A stretch of DNA of 64,000 nucleotides. It comes from Phoronis australis. Its lineage: Eukaryota > Phoronida > Phoronidae. Made by a program: the position numbers and the translations under genes. Below the pieces are notes generated by a model that saw only the letters and a program-made list of their open reading frames with translations, had not been told where the DNA came from and ran no database searches. This document shows positions 1 through 12,198 of this stretch, piece after piece (the first letter of the stretch is position 1; each line of letters begins with the position of its first letter). Location: assembly GCA_002633005.1 (NCBI GenBank), contig NMRA01000159.1, forward strand, positions 124,001 to 188,000, written 5' to 3'.

Positions 1-90
1 CTCTCATCAAGGAGTATCCAGTGTGAAAATACACCCCTCGCTAGCTGTTTTAGTTACAAATTGCCGTGTAGGCGGTACCGTCTGTATATA

Positions 91-152
91 CTTATTGGAT
101 CAATGCTTATTGGACCAATGCTTATTGGACCATTGCTTATTGGACCAATGCT
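91..152. repeat. 15-bp tandem repeat (about 4 copies)
   Basis: Four adjacent copies of a 15-base unit of the form CTTATTGGACCAATG, differing at one or two bases. The repeat gives the short plus-strand reading frames here their periodic look, so I do not regard those frames as genes. Confidence 0.85.
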
Positions 153-1090
153 TCCAGATAATTGGGGACAAAAATACGCCAGATCCAGAGGACGTGGATG
201 TTTTGTGCGCATTTTCCTCGGGATCTCAAATAAGAACCAGCTAGCTGCGTGCTATTGCATATCGAGTGCATTACAAACTGCACCGGATCGACAACCTTTT
301 CCGCCCATCAGGGTGAAGAAACGAACCACACTGCGACCTTATTACTATCGAAGCCTGTACACTTGTCTGTCTCAAACTGGAGTCTGAATTACTGCAGCTC
401 ACTCATGCGTGATGAAAGCACTTACCTATCGTATGAGAGCCCCCACCATCCTAGATCTGCCCACCCTTGTAGTAGCTACTATCACAACCATTATGACTTG
501 TATGGACCCGACACTTTCAATTCAATCACCCATTTTAAGAGTTATGTAGGACCGTATCGATAAGCCGGTGTATATAGCCAAGTGTCGCATATTTTTTGTT
601 ACTATGTCTAAGCCGTACGTTTATTTCATTATTGGATTTTCGGGTGAAGTAAATCAGGCCCGTAGTCAGCATTGCGCAGGGGGTGGTTCGAATTTCTGGA
701 ACGGTGGACCTTTGCGGATATTTTGCAAAGGTCGACACTGTAGAGTTTTCGGTAAGGCCCTTGACGCAGCTTCACTAGGGGGAAGGAAATCTATATACAC
801 AACGACGACTCTCAGCTTTATGTTCCCAACTGATCAGAAGGAATTCGTAATACAGAAATGAGGATGCCCTGGCGGTTGCTCACAAAGAGCGGGACCCAAA
901 TTCAGATGTAATGTGGTCCAGAAAAAGAATGTCACCGTATTACCCCCTGCCACACTTTCAAACCGGGCGTGCTTGAATGAGTTATATCTCATTACATAGT
1001 CGGTCTGAAATATTTAATCGAAGCATGATCGACTTGAATATTTTGATCTGGTTGTATTTTGCGTGTTACTTAACTTGTTCACATCGCCAG
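153..1090. other. Gene-less stretch
   Basis: Only short reading frames without recognisable domains or a splice-site framework. I see no gene, RNA or transposon terminus here. Confidence 0.5.
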
Positions 1091-1092
1091 TA

Positions 1093-1165
1093 TTTCAAAA
1101 GTTCACTACTTTGAAGGTTCACTGTTCCGAAGGTTCACTACTCCGAAAATATCTAAAATTTCGGA
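1093..1165. repeat. Short tandem repeat, unit like TTCACTACTCCGAAGG
   Basis: About four degenerate copies of a 16-18 base unit (TTCACTACTTTGAAGG, TTCACTGTTCCGAAGG and so on). The same unit occurs in the opposite orientation at about 1755-1890, so the two arrays may be arms of one decayed inverted-repeat element spanning roughly 1.09-1.89 kb. Confidence 0.65.
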
Positions 1166-1754
1166 CTTGGGTGTATCAGACATCCCCTTTTACCTGCAGA
1201 AATTAGATGCACTAAGTGGTGTCCCTATGCCCGCATGTCTTTCGAATACGGAAAATGAGTACGTACTTGAATTTTTAAAAGATTAAGAAGTATGAATATT
1301 GATGAATTATCAACCACGATACATTCATCAAATCCATGTAAGGTCTCATCATTTCACAGCGTGACTGAGCTAGTTTAGGGCTGATGCCCCTCAAAACTCA
1401 GAGCCACGCGCATGGTCAGGTCGAAACTAAATGTAGTTACAGTGAGCTACCCTGTCCTTGCCAGTCTTCACAAAGTCGGAGAGTCCCATTCAGTCGTCTT
1501 GAATTTAAAACCACCGCTATTGGTCGCTGAAGTCCTGACCCGATGTTGTCCTTGCTTGAGACTGAATGAGTCGTTAGTTAGATTGAAGATTCACGATTGC
1601 CAATGATTGGAACTGAGCTCGTTTGTAAACAATGTAATCAATGTTTTAAGAACTATTCAACTTTTTTACACCCTTTAAATAGTTACTAAATGGGCACAAA
1701 TACAATACTTTTCTCATGTCAGTTCCGACTCGTTAGCAGACAAGGTAGAGAAAT

Positions 1755-1890
1755 CATGAACTGTCGGAGTTTTGGTTTCGGAATTGTGGACATTCGAAGT
1801 AGAGTGAACTTTCGAAGGTAACGAACCTTCGCAGTAACTTCCGGCGGAATAGTGGACTTTCGGAGTGATGAACATTCGGAATAGTGACAT
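1755..1890. repeat. Inverted counterpart of the 1093-1165 repeat
   Basis: Several degenerate copies of the reverse complement of the unit at 1093-1165, with repeated CCGGCGGAATAGTGGAC- and CTTTCGGAGTGATGAAC-like words. The opposite orientation suggests the two ends of one foldback or MITE-like element. No target duplication was identified. Confidence 0.5.
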
Positions 1891-2206
1891 GTAACCTTGG
1901 AAATCTTTTCCATTAAGTTTTTTGCTCGTATTTAATTATCATAGGCGTGTACTGAATTTAAAAGAATGGAAACGCACACACGTGTATACGCATGCATGTC
2001 ATCCACCAATCCACAACCAAAGCGGCCAGAAATTTGAAAATGTCTGCACTTTACCGTACTCTGCCACTATCAAAATACCAGATAAACTTACTTTTTGCTA
2101 TTTTGTTTCTTGGTCGATTTTAAGACGTTCACACGGAACTACCTTTTGGGAGCTCTCATTGCTGCTATATACGGTAGCCTATCAAGGTATAGACATTAAC
2201 TTCTAG

Positions 2207-2620
2207 ACTCCCGTGTTACCCTACATGTATGTTGTAGCCACCACACGCGTGCAATGCCGATGAATAACATAAAGCCTCCTCTAATCGTCAGCACGATCCT
2301 ATCATCAAACACCATTCGGGCGAAGTTGACCGGGTACGGCCCGATATGAACTAAATTCAAAATTGTTAGTGACTTAGTTTATGGTTGTAGTTAGTAGTAC
2401 CAGTAACTGCAAGAATTTTGTTGTTGTTGTCTATCTATGTCCCATGTTTAACGGATAGGTCGGGGCTGGACCTTTTCCGTCCCGAACCCCTCTGGCTATG
2501 GTCCTGATTTTTNAACCCCCACCCCCTGGCTATACGGGGGGTAAATGCATTTGAAACCTGAAACTGCAAGACCGTCTCTCACGGTTTTGGGCTGCATCAG
2601 TATCTGGTGTAGCCTACCAT
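2207..2620. other. Gene-less stretch with one ambiguous base
   Basis: No gene is visible. The only ambiguous base of the window (n) is at 2513, inside a C-rich run near TCTGGCTATGG repeats. This suggests a local sequencing or assembly problem rather than a true gap. Confidence 0.6.
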
Positions 2621-2621
2621 A

Positions 2622-2935
2622 GAATCCGCGTACGCACAAGCATCCGAATCATGCGCACGCACCACCTACGAACCAGCATACGAACCCAAGAATCATGCAT
2701 ACGAACCCAAAAATAACGCCACATACGAACACAAATCACACTCACGAGCATCCGAATCATACGCACGAGCATCCGAATCATACGTACGAAAATCCGAATC
2801 ATACGCACGAGCATCCCAATCATACGCACGAGTATCCGAATCATACGCACGAGTATCGGAATCATACGAACGAACCACCAAACGATAAAGTGTTCGTGCC
2901 TGTAATTCGATGTTCGTGAGGTACGATTTTGTGTT
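2622..2935. repeat. TACGAAC-family element with an internal 21-bp minisatellite
   Basis: Built from words such as CATACGCACGAGC and CCACCTACGAACC. At about 2742-2868 there are six copies of a 21-base unit (CGCACGAGCATCCGAATCATA). Because 21 is a multiple of 3, it produces an apparent His/Asn/Glu-rich heptad ORF on plus and an Arg/Met-rich one on minus; I take these as artefacts. Related sequence lies at 12199-12802 and 16610-16745, so this is a dispersed family. Confidence 0.8.
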
Positions 2936-2939
2936 CTTA

Positions 2940-4040
2940 TATATGACGCAATCATGGACTTGTTTCCACCCTTTGATGAACACTGGTTCCCACCAAAAGC
3001 GAACACATGGTTTTACCACGTGGCTCTTTGGGGCATTTGCAGTCCAGATCACAAAAATACGGAGATCGAACATGAAAAAGGGCCTGTCGCGTATGAAAAC
3101 ATGTGGTAGTAGACTTCACGACCATCTCAGTGAACATACATTTTTATATGGACCAAGCACGAAGCGGAAGAAATTCATCTTCTTAACGTTATTTACTGAT
3201 ATTTTTCATGTCGTGTTACTTTCTATTGGAAAACATTGAACATATGTGAGTGATACATTGTGTAAAGCGAATGGGACTTAAACACGGATATGTAGCCTCG
3301 TGTAAAGTGAAGATGCTTTCTGGTTCCCAACACAAGACCGCCGGTTAACTCTAGGAAGATTTTGAAACGTTGGCGTAGTTTTCGCAATTACCACCACGTG
3401 TGGTATTAAATAGTTTGTCGGAACATTTACGATAAAAACTCATAATCACCAAACATAAGATTTGGCCTACTGGTACAGCGTGACACAGTTCCAAAGATAC
3501 CTGTTTCAATCGACAAGACATCTGTTTTTCATAAATTACAATGACGTGTTTTGACCTGACCATGGCATTACATGTGGGTCTGGTTAATTGCCTTCAATTT
3601 CACAAACAGTCGTTGAATCCGATCGTTGCATCTGACGTGACCATATACAAACTTTTTGAATAGCGTACTTTTTTAAATAACCAGAGAGGTTAATCACGTT
3701 GGAATAACATTGCAAGCGACAGTAACAGGAAACAATTTATGTTACGCTTTGTATGAGTTGGAAATATTTTAAGTTTTGAATAGTCTATGAGAACTGTTTT
3801 CAGCGTCTTGTTTTTAATTCAAACACTTGAATTATCAAACACAACTTTTACTCCATTGTACAGGAAGGCATTTTGATGTTGTTTAATAACACGTGCTTTC
3901 CAATAACACATCAAAAAAGTTCTTGATGTCGTTCTTGTATAATCGATTTGACGTCACTGGAGCCAAAAATCCACTCTTAATTAGATTGATGGTTTAACGT
4001 GTAGTTCAGAACGGAAGGTGTGACTTTGACTGCCTGTACG
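2940..4040. other. Gene-less stretch
   Basis: AT-rich sequence with short reading frames only. None has a domain or splice-site support that I can recognise. Confidence 0.45.
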
Positions 4041-4095
4041 AGGTGACGTGGGATATGGACTGATTAAGAGGGAAACAAAAACTAATTAAATAATC
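4040..4095. mobile_element. Possible short remnant of the Kolobok-like element's right end
   Basis: The words GATATGGACTGATTAAGAGG and AAAACTAATTAAAT match, imperfectly, the subterminal right end of the TTAA-flanked elements at 5538-6977 and 62220-63899 (GATATAGACCGATTAAGACG and AAGACTAATTAAAT). No terminus or target duplication is visible, so this is only a weak similarity. Confidence 0.3.
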
Positions 4096-4189
4096 AACTT
4101 TTGATCTACTGTAACGAAATTGGTCTAAAATCATTCCTCCGTGAAACTGCATGTGATTTCAGAGGTTGCGATAACTCATTGCTGCTCGT

Positions 4190-4424
4190 TTCACCACCAC
4201 CACCACCACCACAATCACCATCATCATCATCACCATCATCATCAACGTCATCATCATCACCATCATCATCACCATCATCATCACCATCATCATCACCATC
4301 ATCATCATCAACGTCATCATCATCACCGTCATCATCACCATCATCATCACCATCATCATCATCATCATCTCCATCATCATTACCATCACCGTCACGATCA
4401 TCATCACCATCATCATCATCAACG

Positions 4425-4455
<31 letters not shown>

Positions 4456-4510
4456 CACCATCATCATCACCATCACCATCATCATCATCATCATCATCAT
4501 CATCACTGTT

Positions 4511-4548
<38 letters not shown>

Positions 4549-4591
4549 TATCATAGCCATCGTCATCACCATCACCATCATCATCATCATC

Positions 4592-4623
<32 letters not shown>

Positions 4624-4663
4624 CACCATCATCACTACCATCATCATCACCATCATCATTCAG
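4190..4663. repeat. CAT/CAC trinucleotide microsatellite, about 470 bp
   Basis: An almost unbroken run of CAT/CAC/CGT triplets. Every frame is open across it, giving poly-Ser, poly-His, poly-Asp and poly-Met shadow ORFs on both strands. None has flanking coding signals, so I reject them as proteins. Confidence 0.95.
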
Positions 4664-4719
4664 AAGAGAAGTTTTAAAAACCAATGTAATAATACCCTCA
4701 AAAATAAAGATGAACAATT

Positions 4720-5533
4720 AATCAATGGCCAGGCCACAGTCAGGACAGAAATCGCCGATTACTATTCCACCATGTACTCGGAATGTCAAGCAGACTTTGC
4801 ATGTATGTAAAGCGTATGACAAGATCAAATGGAGTTTCATTTGTCGAGCACTAAAAACCTGAAATTTGGACCCGTTTTCACAATGGGAGTGAAGATAATT
4901 TATTGCAAAACATCAGCCTGTGTTGTCAATAATTGCTTCGCTCCAAATTATTTTCCCATTGAAAAATGTATAAGGCAAGGTTATTCCTTGTCAGAACCTT
5001 TGTTTTGCTTGGGAGTTGAAGTTATAGAAAATCACGAAATTGAAAATTAAGTAAGGCACTAGTGTTGAGAAAACTGAAATACTGCAACATTCCGATGACA
5101 CCACTTCACTTGGGTTGTTTTACGGTCTACAGTTAAACCTAAAAAATGTGAAGGGTTGTATCTAGATAGCGAGGAAGGATGTCCTAATCTGTTGTATGGA
5201 TTTAAGTGGACTGGCAAACCAGTCATAAGTCTGGGAATATTCTTCAGCCACAACGAACAAGAAAATTTCTCTTTAATTTTTAAACTTAAAAATTTTAATT
5301 CAAAAATCAAGAATCTTAAAATGACACTTGATATATGGAACAGTCGCAGTGTTACCATATAGGAGCAGAATAAATGTACTTAAAACCTTTGCGCCATCCG
5401 AAATTATATAGTTTGTCATGAGTAACTTGGTTGTAAATAGCCCAAGTAGGGTAAAAGCTAATATTATAAGAAATTTGTTTGGCATTTGTTTGTGAATAAC
5501 CATGGAAATGGTGGATTGGCAATATTACGGACA
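4720..5533. other. Gene-less stretch
   Basis: Short reading frames on both strands without recognisable domains. It ends at the left TTAA of the Kolobok-like element. Confidence 0.45.
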
Positions 5534-5537
5534 TTAA

Positions 5538-6977
5538 AGGAGAATGCTACTCAAAAAACCACCCATTTTGTATCAATTTAGGTCGAGTAGTTCTACTCGA
5601 TAACGATACGTTCGGTTGCGTTACCTGACACCTGACGGCAGACGGAGGTGTTGAAATTATCCAATGACGTAATTGGTTTCACAATCAGTCTGTTTAGCAG
5701 TTCACAACACGGGTTACTGGTGACAGGTTATCGCTTGAATTCATCGTTTAACACCAATAAATAATCAAACTTCGATGTAAAACCCTTACAAATACACCGA
5801 GTTCTTATAAAAACGTGTTGTTTTATTTCGCTGCTACGAATTTACTGGTATTTGGACACACCGTAGCCTACGGAGATAAATTCGAAGTATTCTCCCGTGA
5901 AATACAAACAGGAGAACCTAGAACTGTGTTGTTTAGCCAAAGAAATAATGGGAATTAGCCACGAAACTGAAAATCTACTTACTTGTCGGGGGCCGCGAAG
6001 TCGGGTTCCCCTTCCACAGAGGGCCGTCAGGGCAAAGGTTGTACAGTAACAATGATTTGAATAATGTATTTGTATTTCTGAATAAAGATTCCCCTAACAT
6101 GTGACCATAGATATAAAATCGAGTAATTGTTTCACAACATCTTTCTGTCAGTAGCAAACACTGTAGCATGCGCTCACACGGCCTCGGTGCCCGGTCAATT
6201 ACCTTTATTGCCGGCACCAAAAGCCGGTAAAGTAGTGGTTTATTCATTACTGGCTTCTAAGCATTTGCACTCACGAATACTGCAAATGAAGGCATTACAA
6301 ATTGTATCTAATGAGACAGACTTTGTTTCAGTTTTATACAAGCATTGGTTAGGATGAGAATAATTTATTTTGAAACAGAACGCAGAATAATAAAAGTCTA
6401 CATGGCAACTTGCCCGGCGCCAATTCCGACATAGTTAGTCAAGAGCCCATCCGACGAAGACTTCACGGATCTTATCGTTAGGTTTCACAGGCCATCAATT
6501 CGAACCGGAATACACTGATCAAGAAATACTAGAGAGGCGCCGTGAACATGCACAGGCAACGGAGCGTATGGATAGTTCTTTGGTAAGCCGGAATTCGCCA
6601 GAGACATCACTGTCGACGAAATGCCGGCCACAGACACGGAGATGTTTCACGGCCTCATACTTGCTATTAACAGCGTACCTTTCATTTTTCACTACCGCGA
6701 GCCACTTCCTAAGCATTTTTGGCTCTCGAGGAAGTCGAAAAACGATATACACGCTTTCTTCGCAGCTTCATAGTTCAGACAAGAGGGAACGATGCACCGC
6801 GATATAGTGGCATTCATTCTGCAGACGAACCAATGACGTCGCTGCGTCGTTTCTCACCTTCCTCACAGGTTAACGCGACACCTCTAGGGAAGGTGAGGTC
6901 CTCCGTATAAGAGGCGATGTGTATATAGACCGATTAAGACGGTAAAAAAGACTAATTAAATCGGGTGGCATTCTCCT
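5538..6977. mobile_element. Kolobok-like DNA transposon, copy 1 (1,440 bp, decayed)
   Basis: The left end reads AGGAGAATGCTACTC and the right end GGGTGGCATTCTCCT, giving terminal inverted repeats of about 15 bases. The left flank is TTAA (5534-5537) and the right flank TTAC (6978-6981), one change from TTAA. Copy 2 at 62220-63899 shares the ends and most of the interior and has intact TTAA on both sides. TTAA targeting together with a THAP-domain relic inside (minus strand, 6519-6800) matches what is known of the Kolobok superfamily; piggyBac shares TTAA but normally lacks THAP. Relative to copy 2 this copy lacks two internal blocks, totalling about 240 bases net. Confidence 0.8.
6519..6800 (-). 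pseudogene. THAP-domain fragment of the Kolobok-like element, frameshifted
   Basis: Read on minus, a C-x4-C pair (CIVPSC) lies near 6780-6795. After a frame change comes VFRLPREPKMLRKWLAVVK, and about 25 residues later VCGRHF, supplying the C-x2-H half of a C2CH THAP zinc finger. The first cysteine pair and the rest are in different frames, so the domain is broken. THAP domains are the DNA-binding part of P-element and Kolobok-type transposases. The matching part of copy 2 (about 63540-63720) is also interrupted. Confidence 0.7.
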
Positions 6978-6984
6978 TTACTGA

Positions 6985-8060
6985 TATTTATTAGTGAGAT
7001 AAGTTAAGCATTTACAGGATGGGAACAACACAAAATGAGAAGCCTTTCTCAATTACATTTGCAAAAAGTTGGGGTATTTTTCATCTTCAAATGAAACTAA
7101 TTATAAATTATTAATCTTTAGAAAATCACAAAACCTTCTACCATGATATCCAAATGCATCAATTGTAAACCAGGCGATTTGGAACAACGAGGACATATTA
7201 ATTAATTGAAGAATTGTATTTTTTAGTTGTTTCTATGAGGCAGGAATTATTTTTGTAAAAGACCTTTTGGATTTTGAAAGTAAACCTGTGTCTTGGGAAG
7301 ACCTGAAGGAACAATACAAGTTACCAAATTGGACATGTTATTTTGCCTTGAGACGAGCGATGAAATTGCAGGCTCAAAATGTAGTTACTTCCAAATCAAA
7401 TTGTATGAAATCTTTCAAATAAAATCAGTTTGATACTCAGTATACGAAATAGTGTTATGCATCGTAAAATTGCCTCACCTCCTGACGTAAAATACAATTT
7501 GATTGATTGTTAGACTTCCAGACAGCAAATCAAGTAAATCTATGTTCTTCCATATAAACTATTATTACTCCCTTATGTGAGAACATTTAAATATTATTGT
7601 AATTGTAGAAAGGTTTTTACCAAATTTATATAAATAAATGAAAACAGTGAAGACACTTGTACATCTTGTGAACCTGTTGAAACCTTTAACCACATGTTTA
7701 TTGAAGGTACAACAGTTATATCCTAGTGGCATGACGTTCAAAGGTTAATAACCAACATAGATACACAACATAATTTAAACTCATGCGCGAATGTGATATT
7801 GACAGCTTGTTTTTAGGTCATTTTTAGGAGGTCAGTAGTATAATAGTATGATAATGTTTTATTTATCAGTATGATGAAGATCAAGGTACTCCCACCTACA
7901 TAGCATTTAAATATTACTTTTGTTACTATATTGCAATAAGAAATAGTCTCCTTTGGAGAAATGTGAAACCCCGTAATTTAATTTTGACTCGTGGAAAAGC
8001 CCTAAACAATTATTTGAAGCAGTAGCAACGAGTCAAATCGTGTTTACCTACTATTTTGAA
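6985..8060. other. Gene-less AT-rich stretch
   Basis: Very AT-rich with no long reading frame. No gene or repeat terminus seen. Confidence 0.5.
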
Positions 8061-8064
8061 GAAT

Positions 8065-8122
8065 GGATGTGTGCGTGCGTGTGTGTGTGTGTGCACGTGT
8101 GTACATGTGTGTGCACTTCTGT
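8065..8122. repeat. GT-rich microsatellite
   Basis: Interrupted (GT)n/(GTGC)n run. Confidence 0.75.
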
Positions 8123-8185
8123 TGTTTCACTGATGTAATTGTTTATTTTCAAGAGTACATGTTAAAAAATTATCATTAATAACCA

Positions 8186-8290
8186 CCCTCATCATCATGA
8201 TCACTAACATCATCGCCATCATCTTGATCATCATCATTACCGTCATCATCACCATCATTATCACCATCATCTTGATCATCATCATTACCG

Positions 8291-8335
<45 letters not shown>

Positions 8336-8553
8336 CCATCTTCTTCATTATCATAATCATCTTGATCATCACCATCACCATCATCATCATCTTCATCACC
8401 ATCATCGTCACCATTATCATCATCACCACCGTCATCATCATCATGATCACAGTCACCACCATCATCATCATCTTGTTTACCATCATCATCAGTCACCATC
8501 ATCATCGCCATCATCTCCATCATCTTCACTATCATCATCATCATCATCACCAA
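8186..8553. repeat. ATC trinucleotide microsatellite, about 365 bp
   Basis: A run of ATC/ACC/TTG triplets. Shadow ORFs (poly-Ile, poly-Met, poly-Asp) on both strands come from it and are not genes. Confidence 0.95.
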
Positions 8554-8639
8554 AAAGTTCCCATGAATGTTTTACCGTGGTGGGGAGGAGGGAGTTTTCT
8601 AAAATCCTTGGTAATGTTCGCTTGCGAATAAAAACGGCA

Positions 8640-11570
8640 CCGAATCCATCATCAACTTCGATTTGACTCTCTCCTTTTTCACAAAAGTTTTAAATTCAGC
8701 TGACGCAGTGCTTCAGATTTGTGGCGTCACGTGGAAAAAATTGTTATTTTAGCCACGAAACAAATTGGGAAAGCGTCGACATCTGGCAATATTCTCTGAC
8801 AATGGGTGTTATTTCATAATTTAAATACAAACAGATTCGCGCATCACGCCTAAGTGATCAAGAAAAAACAGTTGACAGCAGCGGGTTGACATATAAAAAG
8901 GTTAAATAACGTCTGTGAATATTTCTCACGCTTTCTCAAACTGAGCTACATGTGTCTAGTCCGTGCAACAAGCGTCAAGGTAAGGTCTGAAATAAGTTTT
9001 AGTCACCCAACTACCCTTTATGGCGTAGTTATTAATACGAAAACGAAAAAATTATTGAAAAACTGAGGTCTTCTATTGAACTATTCGTATCCATAGGTAA
9101 TTACAGGAATGTCGATTTAAATATTTATTGAAAACGTTTGAGACATTCGTAATCTAATTCAGTAACCAAAGATTAAGACATCAAAGTTGGAGTTTCGAGC
9201 AACAGGTGCTAGAAAGTGTCTTGTACGGTCTACGAATAGTTAAAGAGAAGATTCGCTTTTGACAACACTAAACAATCAGTGCAGCCGGCAAGCGTACGTA
9301 ATGCGGGGCGTCATTTACTCGTTTTATGGTCGACCAATTCACGTACGACAGAAATGAATGGAGCTCCGATCGGAAAAGAAGGCGCACGTAGTCGGTAAAA
9401 GGTCATACTACACTATGAGCATACATAGGATAAGGTTGCGCAATAGGAAAAAGGAAAAGACACTCGAAAAATACAAAATACAAAAAGTGTGATGCGCATG
9501 CACTGGGAATATGTGCGATCAAAAGTACCAGGCTATAGGTAATGTATGTTAGTACGGCACAAAATGGCTGCGGCTGTTCATGTTGGCGACAAATTGCAAG
9601 AGTCATTCGCGAGAACTCGGGGCAAACTCTCGCGGGTTCTCAATATCTCGCGTGACTGAGTCGCAGGATTTCCGTCTCGTATCGCTGCACTTTGTATCAT
9701 TTTTCAAACCGGTTACTTTTATAATTGAACAGTTATAGGTCTAAGTTTTTAGCTCGTCTCAAACCCTTCCCAACTTATTTATTCTGCTTATCGGAAAGAA
9801 TGAGAAACACAAGGCGACTTTATGAAACGTTGTTGGCGTGTAGAAAGGATGCCGTGATAAAAAGATGTAGCCGAACAGTCGTGATACAAGAGCTAGTAAG
9901 AGTCGCGATAAGTTCTGAATGTGTCACGCAGATGTCACACGGCACTCGCGTAACATGTGCACGGGCAAAATCCAGCTTGCAAAGTAGGCCGGGGTTCTTG
10001 GATCGTATTTTCGCGGTTATTGCTTCAATTCCCTTTCATTTGTGTGTTTCACTCATTAGCACCCCTTTCAAATACAATTTTATTGCCGATCAGATAGTGT
10101 TCAAAAACGATTTATCTTTGTTCTCATCACTTAGTTTAAGTACAGATTACTGGACCGCAACAAAAGTACTTTTACATAACCAGCATTTTTGACGACCAAA
10201 AGATGTCGTACCAATGAAACAACCATTTCCATTGTTAGAGGATACTTTCCCAGGTTCGTCTTAATGTTAGGGCGTAGTTGGCCTTTGATGATGAGTAATT
10301 TCCAAGGCTTACTGGGAGTTAGCTGCACCTAGTGTGGACAGCTGTCCTCTGGATTGCGTTCCGTATATTCAAGCCATAATAGCGAGAAAATTTCGCTTAT
10401 GCAACTAAAACAGCAAATTCTATCCCAATATTCGTGAATTCTCTCCCATAATTAGAAAGCATATGCGATAATTCTGATTCCAACTTCATCGACCAGTGGT
10501 CGCCATATTGCTAGGTCTACTACACTAGTCAGTAACACTCGCCTTCCGCATGCGTGCTTTTACGTGATCTTGCGTGATCTCGTTTTTTGTGACAAATGTG
10601 GTACACGGAACGCTCCTCAGTTGATTCTTTGCCAACGTGGTAGGTTTTAGTGTGCAATCGCGAGGTCACGGGTTCCCATAAGCTTGTAATCTCAATTCAA
10701 AAACTCCGTCGGAAAAATTTTCCCATTTAGGCCGGAAGATCTTGAGGAATCTGATCCCCAGGACTGGAGTTTGGTCACCATGTATAGGCTTAGAGCATTT
10801 TCGACGTAGGTGAAAAGTTTTGAGATCTATGGATTTGTACCGCTGGATTGGCGCCTGCTGGTCCGAGGCTGGCGTAGACTGAGGATCGAAGAAGGAATTT
10901 AGACGCGCGCCCATAATGTCTAGATCCACTCCTTATAGATTGTATTCTTGATCAGCACAAAAGAATCCGGTGTAGCGGCAATAAGGCCAAGCCAACACCA
11001 CACCTCTCGAACAGGACTAAATATAAGAAGTGGAGCCAATGTTCTAGTTGAAACTATGAACACCTTAACATGTGTAATTTGGATCGTGAACTAGCTTTAT
11101 TAAAAGGCAAACAAAAAGGACTGCACTTCAAAATATGAACAAACGACTTTCTAACAAGATGGCGTTATATTAACTTTAATGTAACTACCTAAAAACTTAG
11201 GAATCTTGAATCATGTCGAATGTAATTTGAAGCAAGCTCTCCAGTGCTTTGAGGCTTAAAATGAGTTCTTAAATAAAAACGAAATCTTTTCAAGAGATAA
11301 AAATGTTTACACTTTTTACCTGTTCGTTCAAAATACCTGCCTTGTTTTATTAGGAAATGTTCACTTTCACTTTGAAAATAATCAACAGCCTACTTGACCT
11401 TTAACCGCGGCTTGGGATGCAGGTAGCGACACTCGGTGGTTAGCGCGATTATTCATAAAGCTGTGAAACATATCACGAATCCTCATTGTTGGGTGATGAC
11501 CGAAACGAAACAGAAGGAGTTCATAATAGTAAATCCGATAATGTTTTTCCAGTGAACCCTACCAGCTGAA
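8640..11570. other. Gene-less stretch upstream of the 11575 exon
   Basis: The longest open frame is 155 codons (plus, 9725-10192). It has no recognisable domain, biased composition or splice context, and I do not call it. No transposon ends were recognised. Confidence 0.4.
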
Positions 11571-11574
11571 GGCG

Positions 11575-11628
11575 ATGACAGTTATCAAGCTTTCGACGGT
11601 GCTAGTGCTATGTTTAGGCTCAGCCAGC
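11575..11628 (+). CDS. First exon of a secreted-protein gene (signal peptide)
   Basis: The ATG is followed by 18 codons, MTVIKLSTVLVLCLGSAS, a near-ideal signal peptide: one lysine, a hydrophobic core and small residues at the end. It stops exactly at a consensus donor (AGC|GTAAGT), phase 0. The exon at 18469-18525 begins and ends in phase 0 and is the only strong downstream partner I found, but the intron of about 6.8 kb is inferred. The mature protein cannot be identified from this. An alternative is a chance ORF next to a chance donor, but the combination is unlikely. Confidence 0.6.
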
Positions 11629-12195
11629 GTAAGTATGAACGTTGCTGCTGGTCGAATGAAATTTTTAAAACGGTTATAAACCTAAGTTCCGTAAAGATGC
11701 AAATTTTGATTTAGATAAAATTTTGGATATGAAATTGGTCTCAGCTTGATCTTTACTGTGATGCGAAGTAATTTCTGGGCACAAAATCACATGTCGTGAC
11801 AAGTCAACTTACTTTAAGCAATAACGAACTGTCATGTTTTCGAAGCTCTGATGTCACCAATGGTTTGACTAAGGAATTTTTGAGACTAATTTCATAAGGG
11901 TAATTTATCTCTAAGTCAAAAGTTATTTTTTGGTACAGGGCAGGCTCATTTCCGAAAAACACTTGTAGTAGTAACTGATGTACGCGAAAAAATCGCGTGC
12001 GACACGTGATAGCTCGCGAATATTTTGGCTCGTGCTTTCACGCACGCACTCATTAATTACACTCACTTTATTACATATATTTTACTTGGAAAGTGTACAC
12101 TTTGATAGACCTGCTGCAAATTTAGGAATTCTTCATTGACGTTAACAGATATTCGTACACTTTAGCCATTTTCATAACATTCATCGTAAAGGCGT
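11629..12195. other. Intron-like stretch
   Basis: Begins with GTAAGT after the signal-peptide exon. Nothing else recognised. Confidence 0.4.
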
Positions 12196-12198
12196 TTT

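Noticed and set aside
4101-4717. Long Ser-, His-, Asp- and Met-rich reading frames on both strands
   Set aside because: All come from one CAT/CAC triplet microsatellite that is open in every frame; no flanking coding signals.
8127-8631. Met/Asp/Ile-rich reading frames
   Set aside because: Same explanation: ATC microsatellite.
9725-10192. 155-codon plus-strand frame
   Set aside because: No domain, no splice framework and ordinary composition; within chance expectation for 64 kb.
10588-10690. Possible tRNA/SINE B box (GAGGTCACGGGTTC)
   Set aside because: No matching A box at proper spacing and no terminator.
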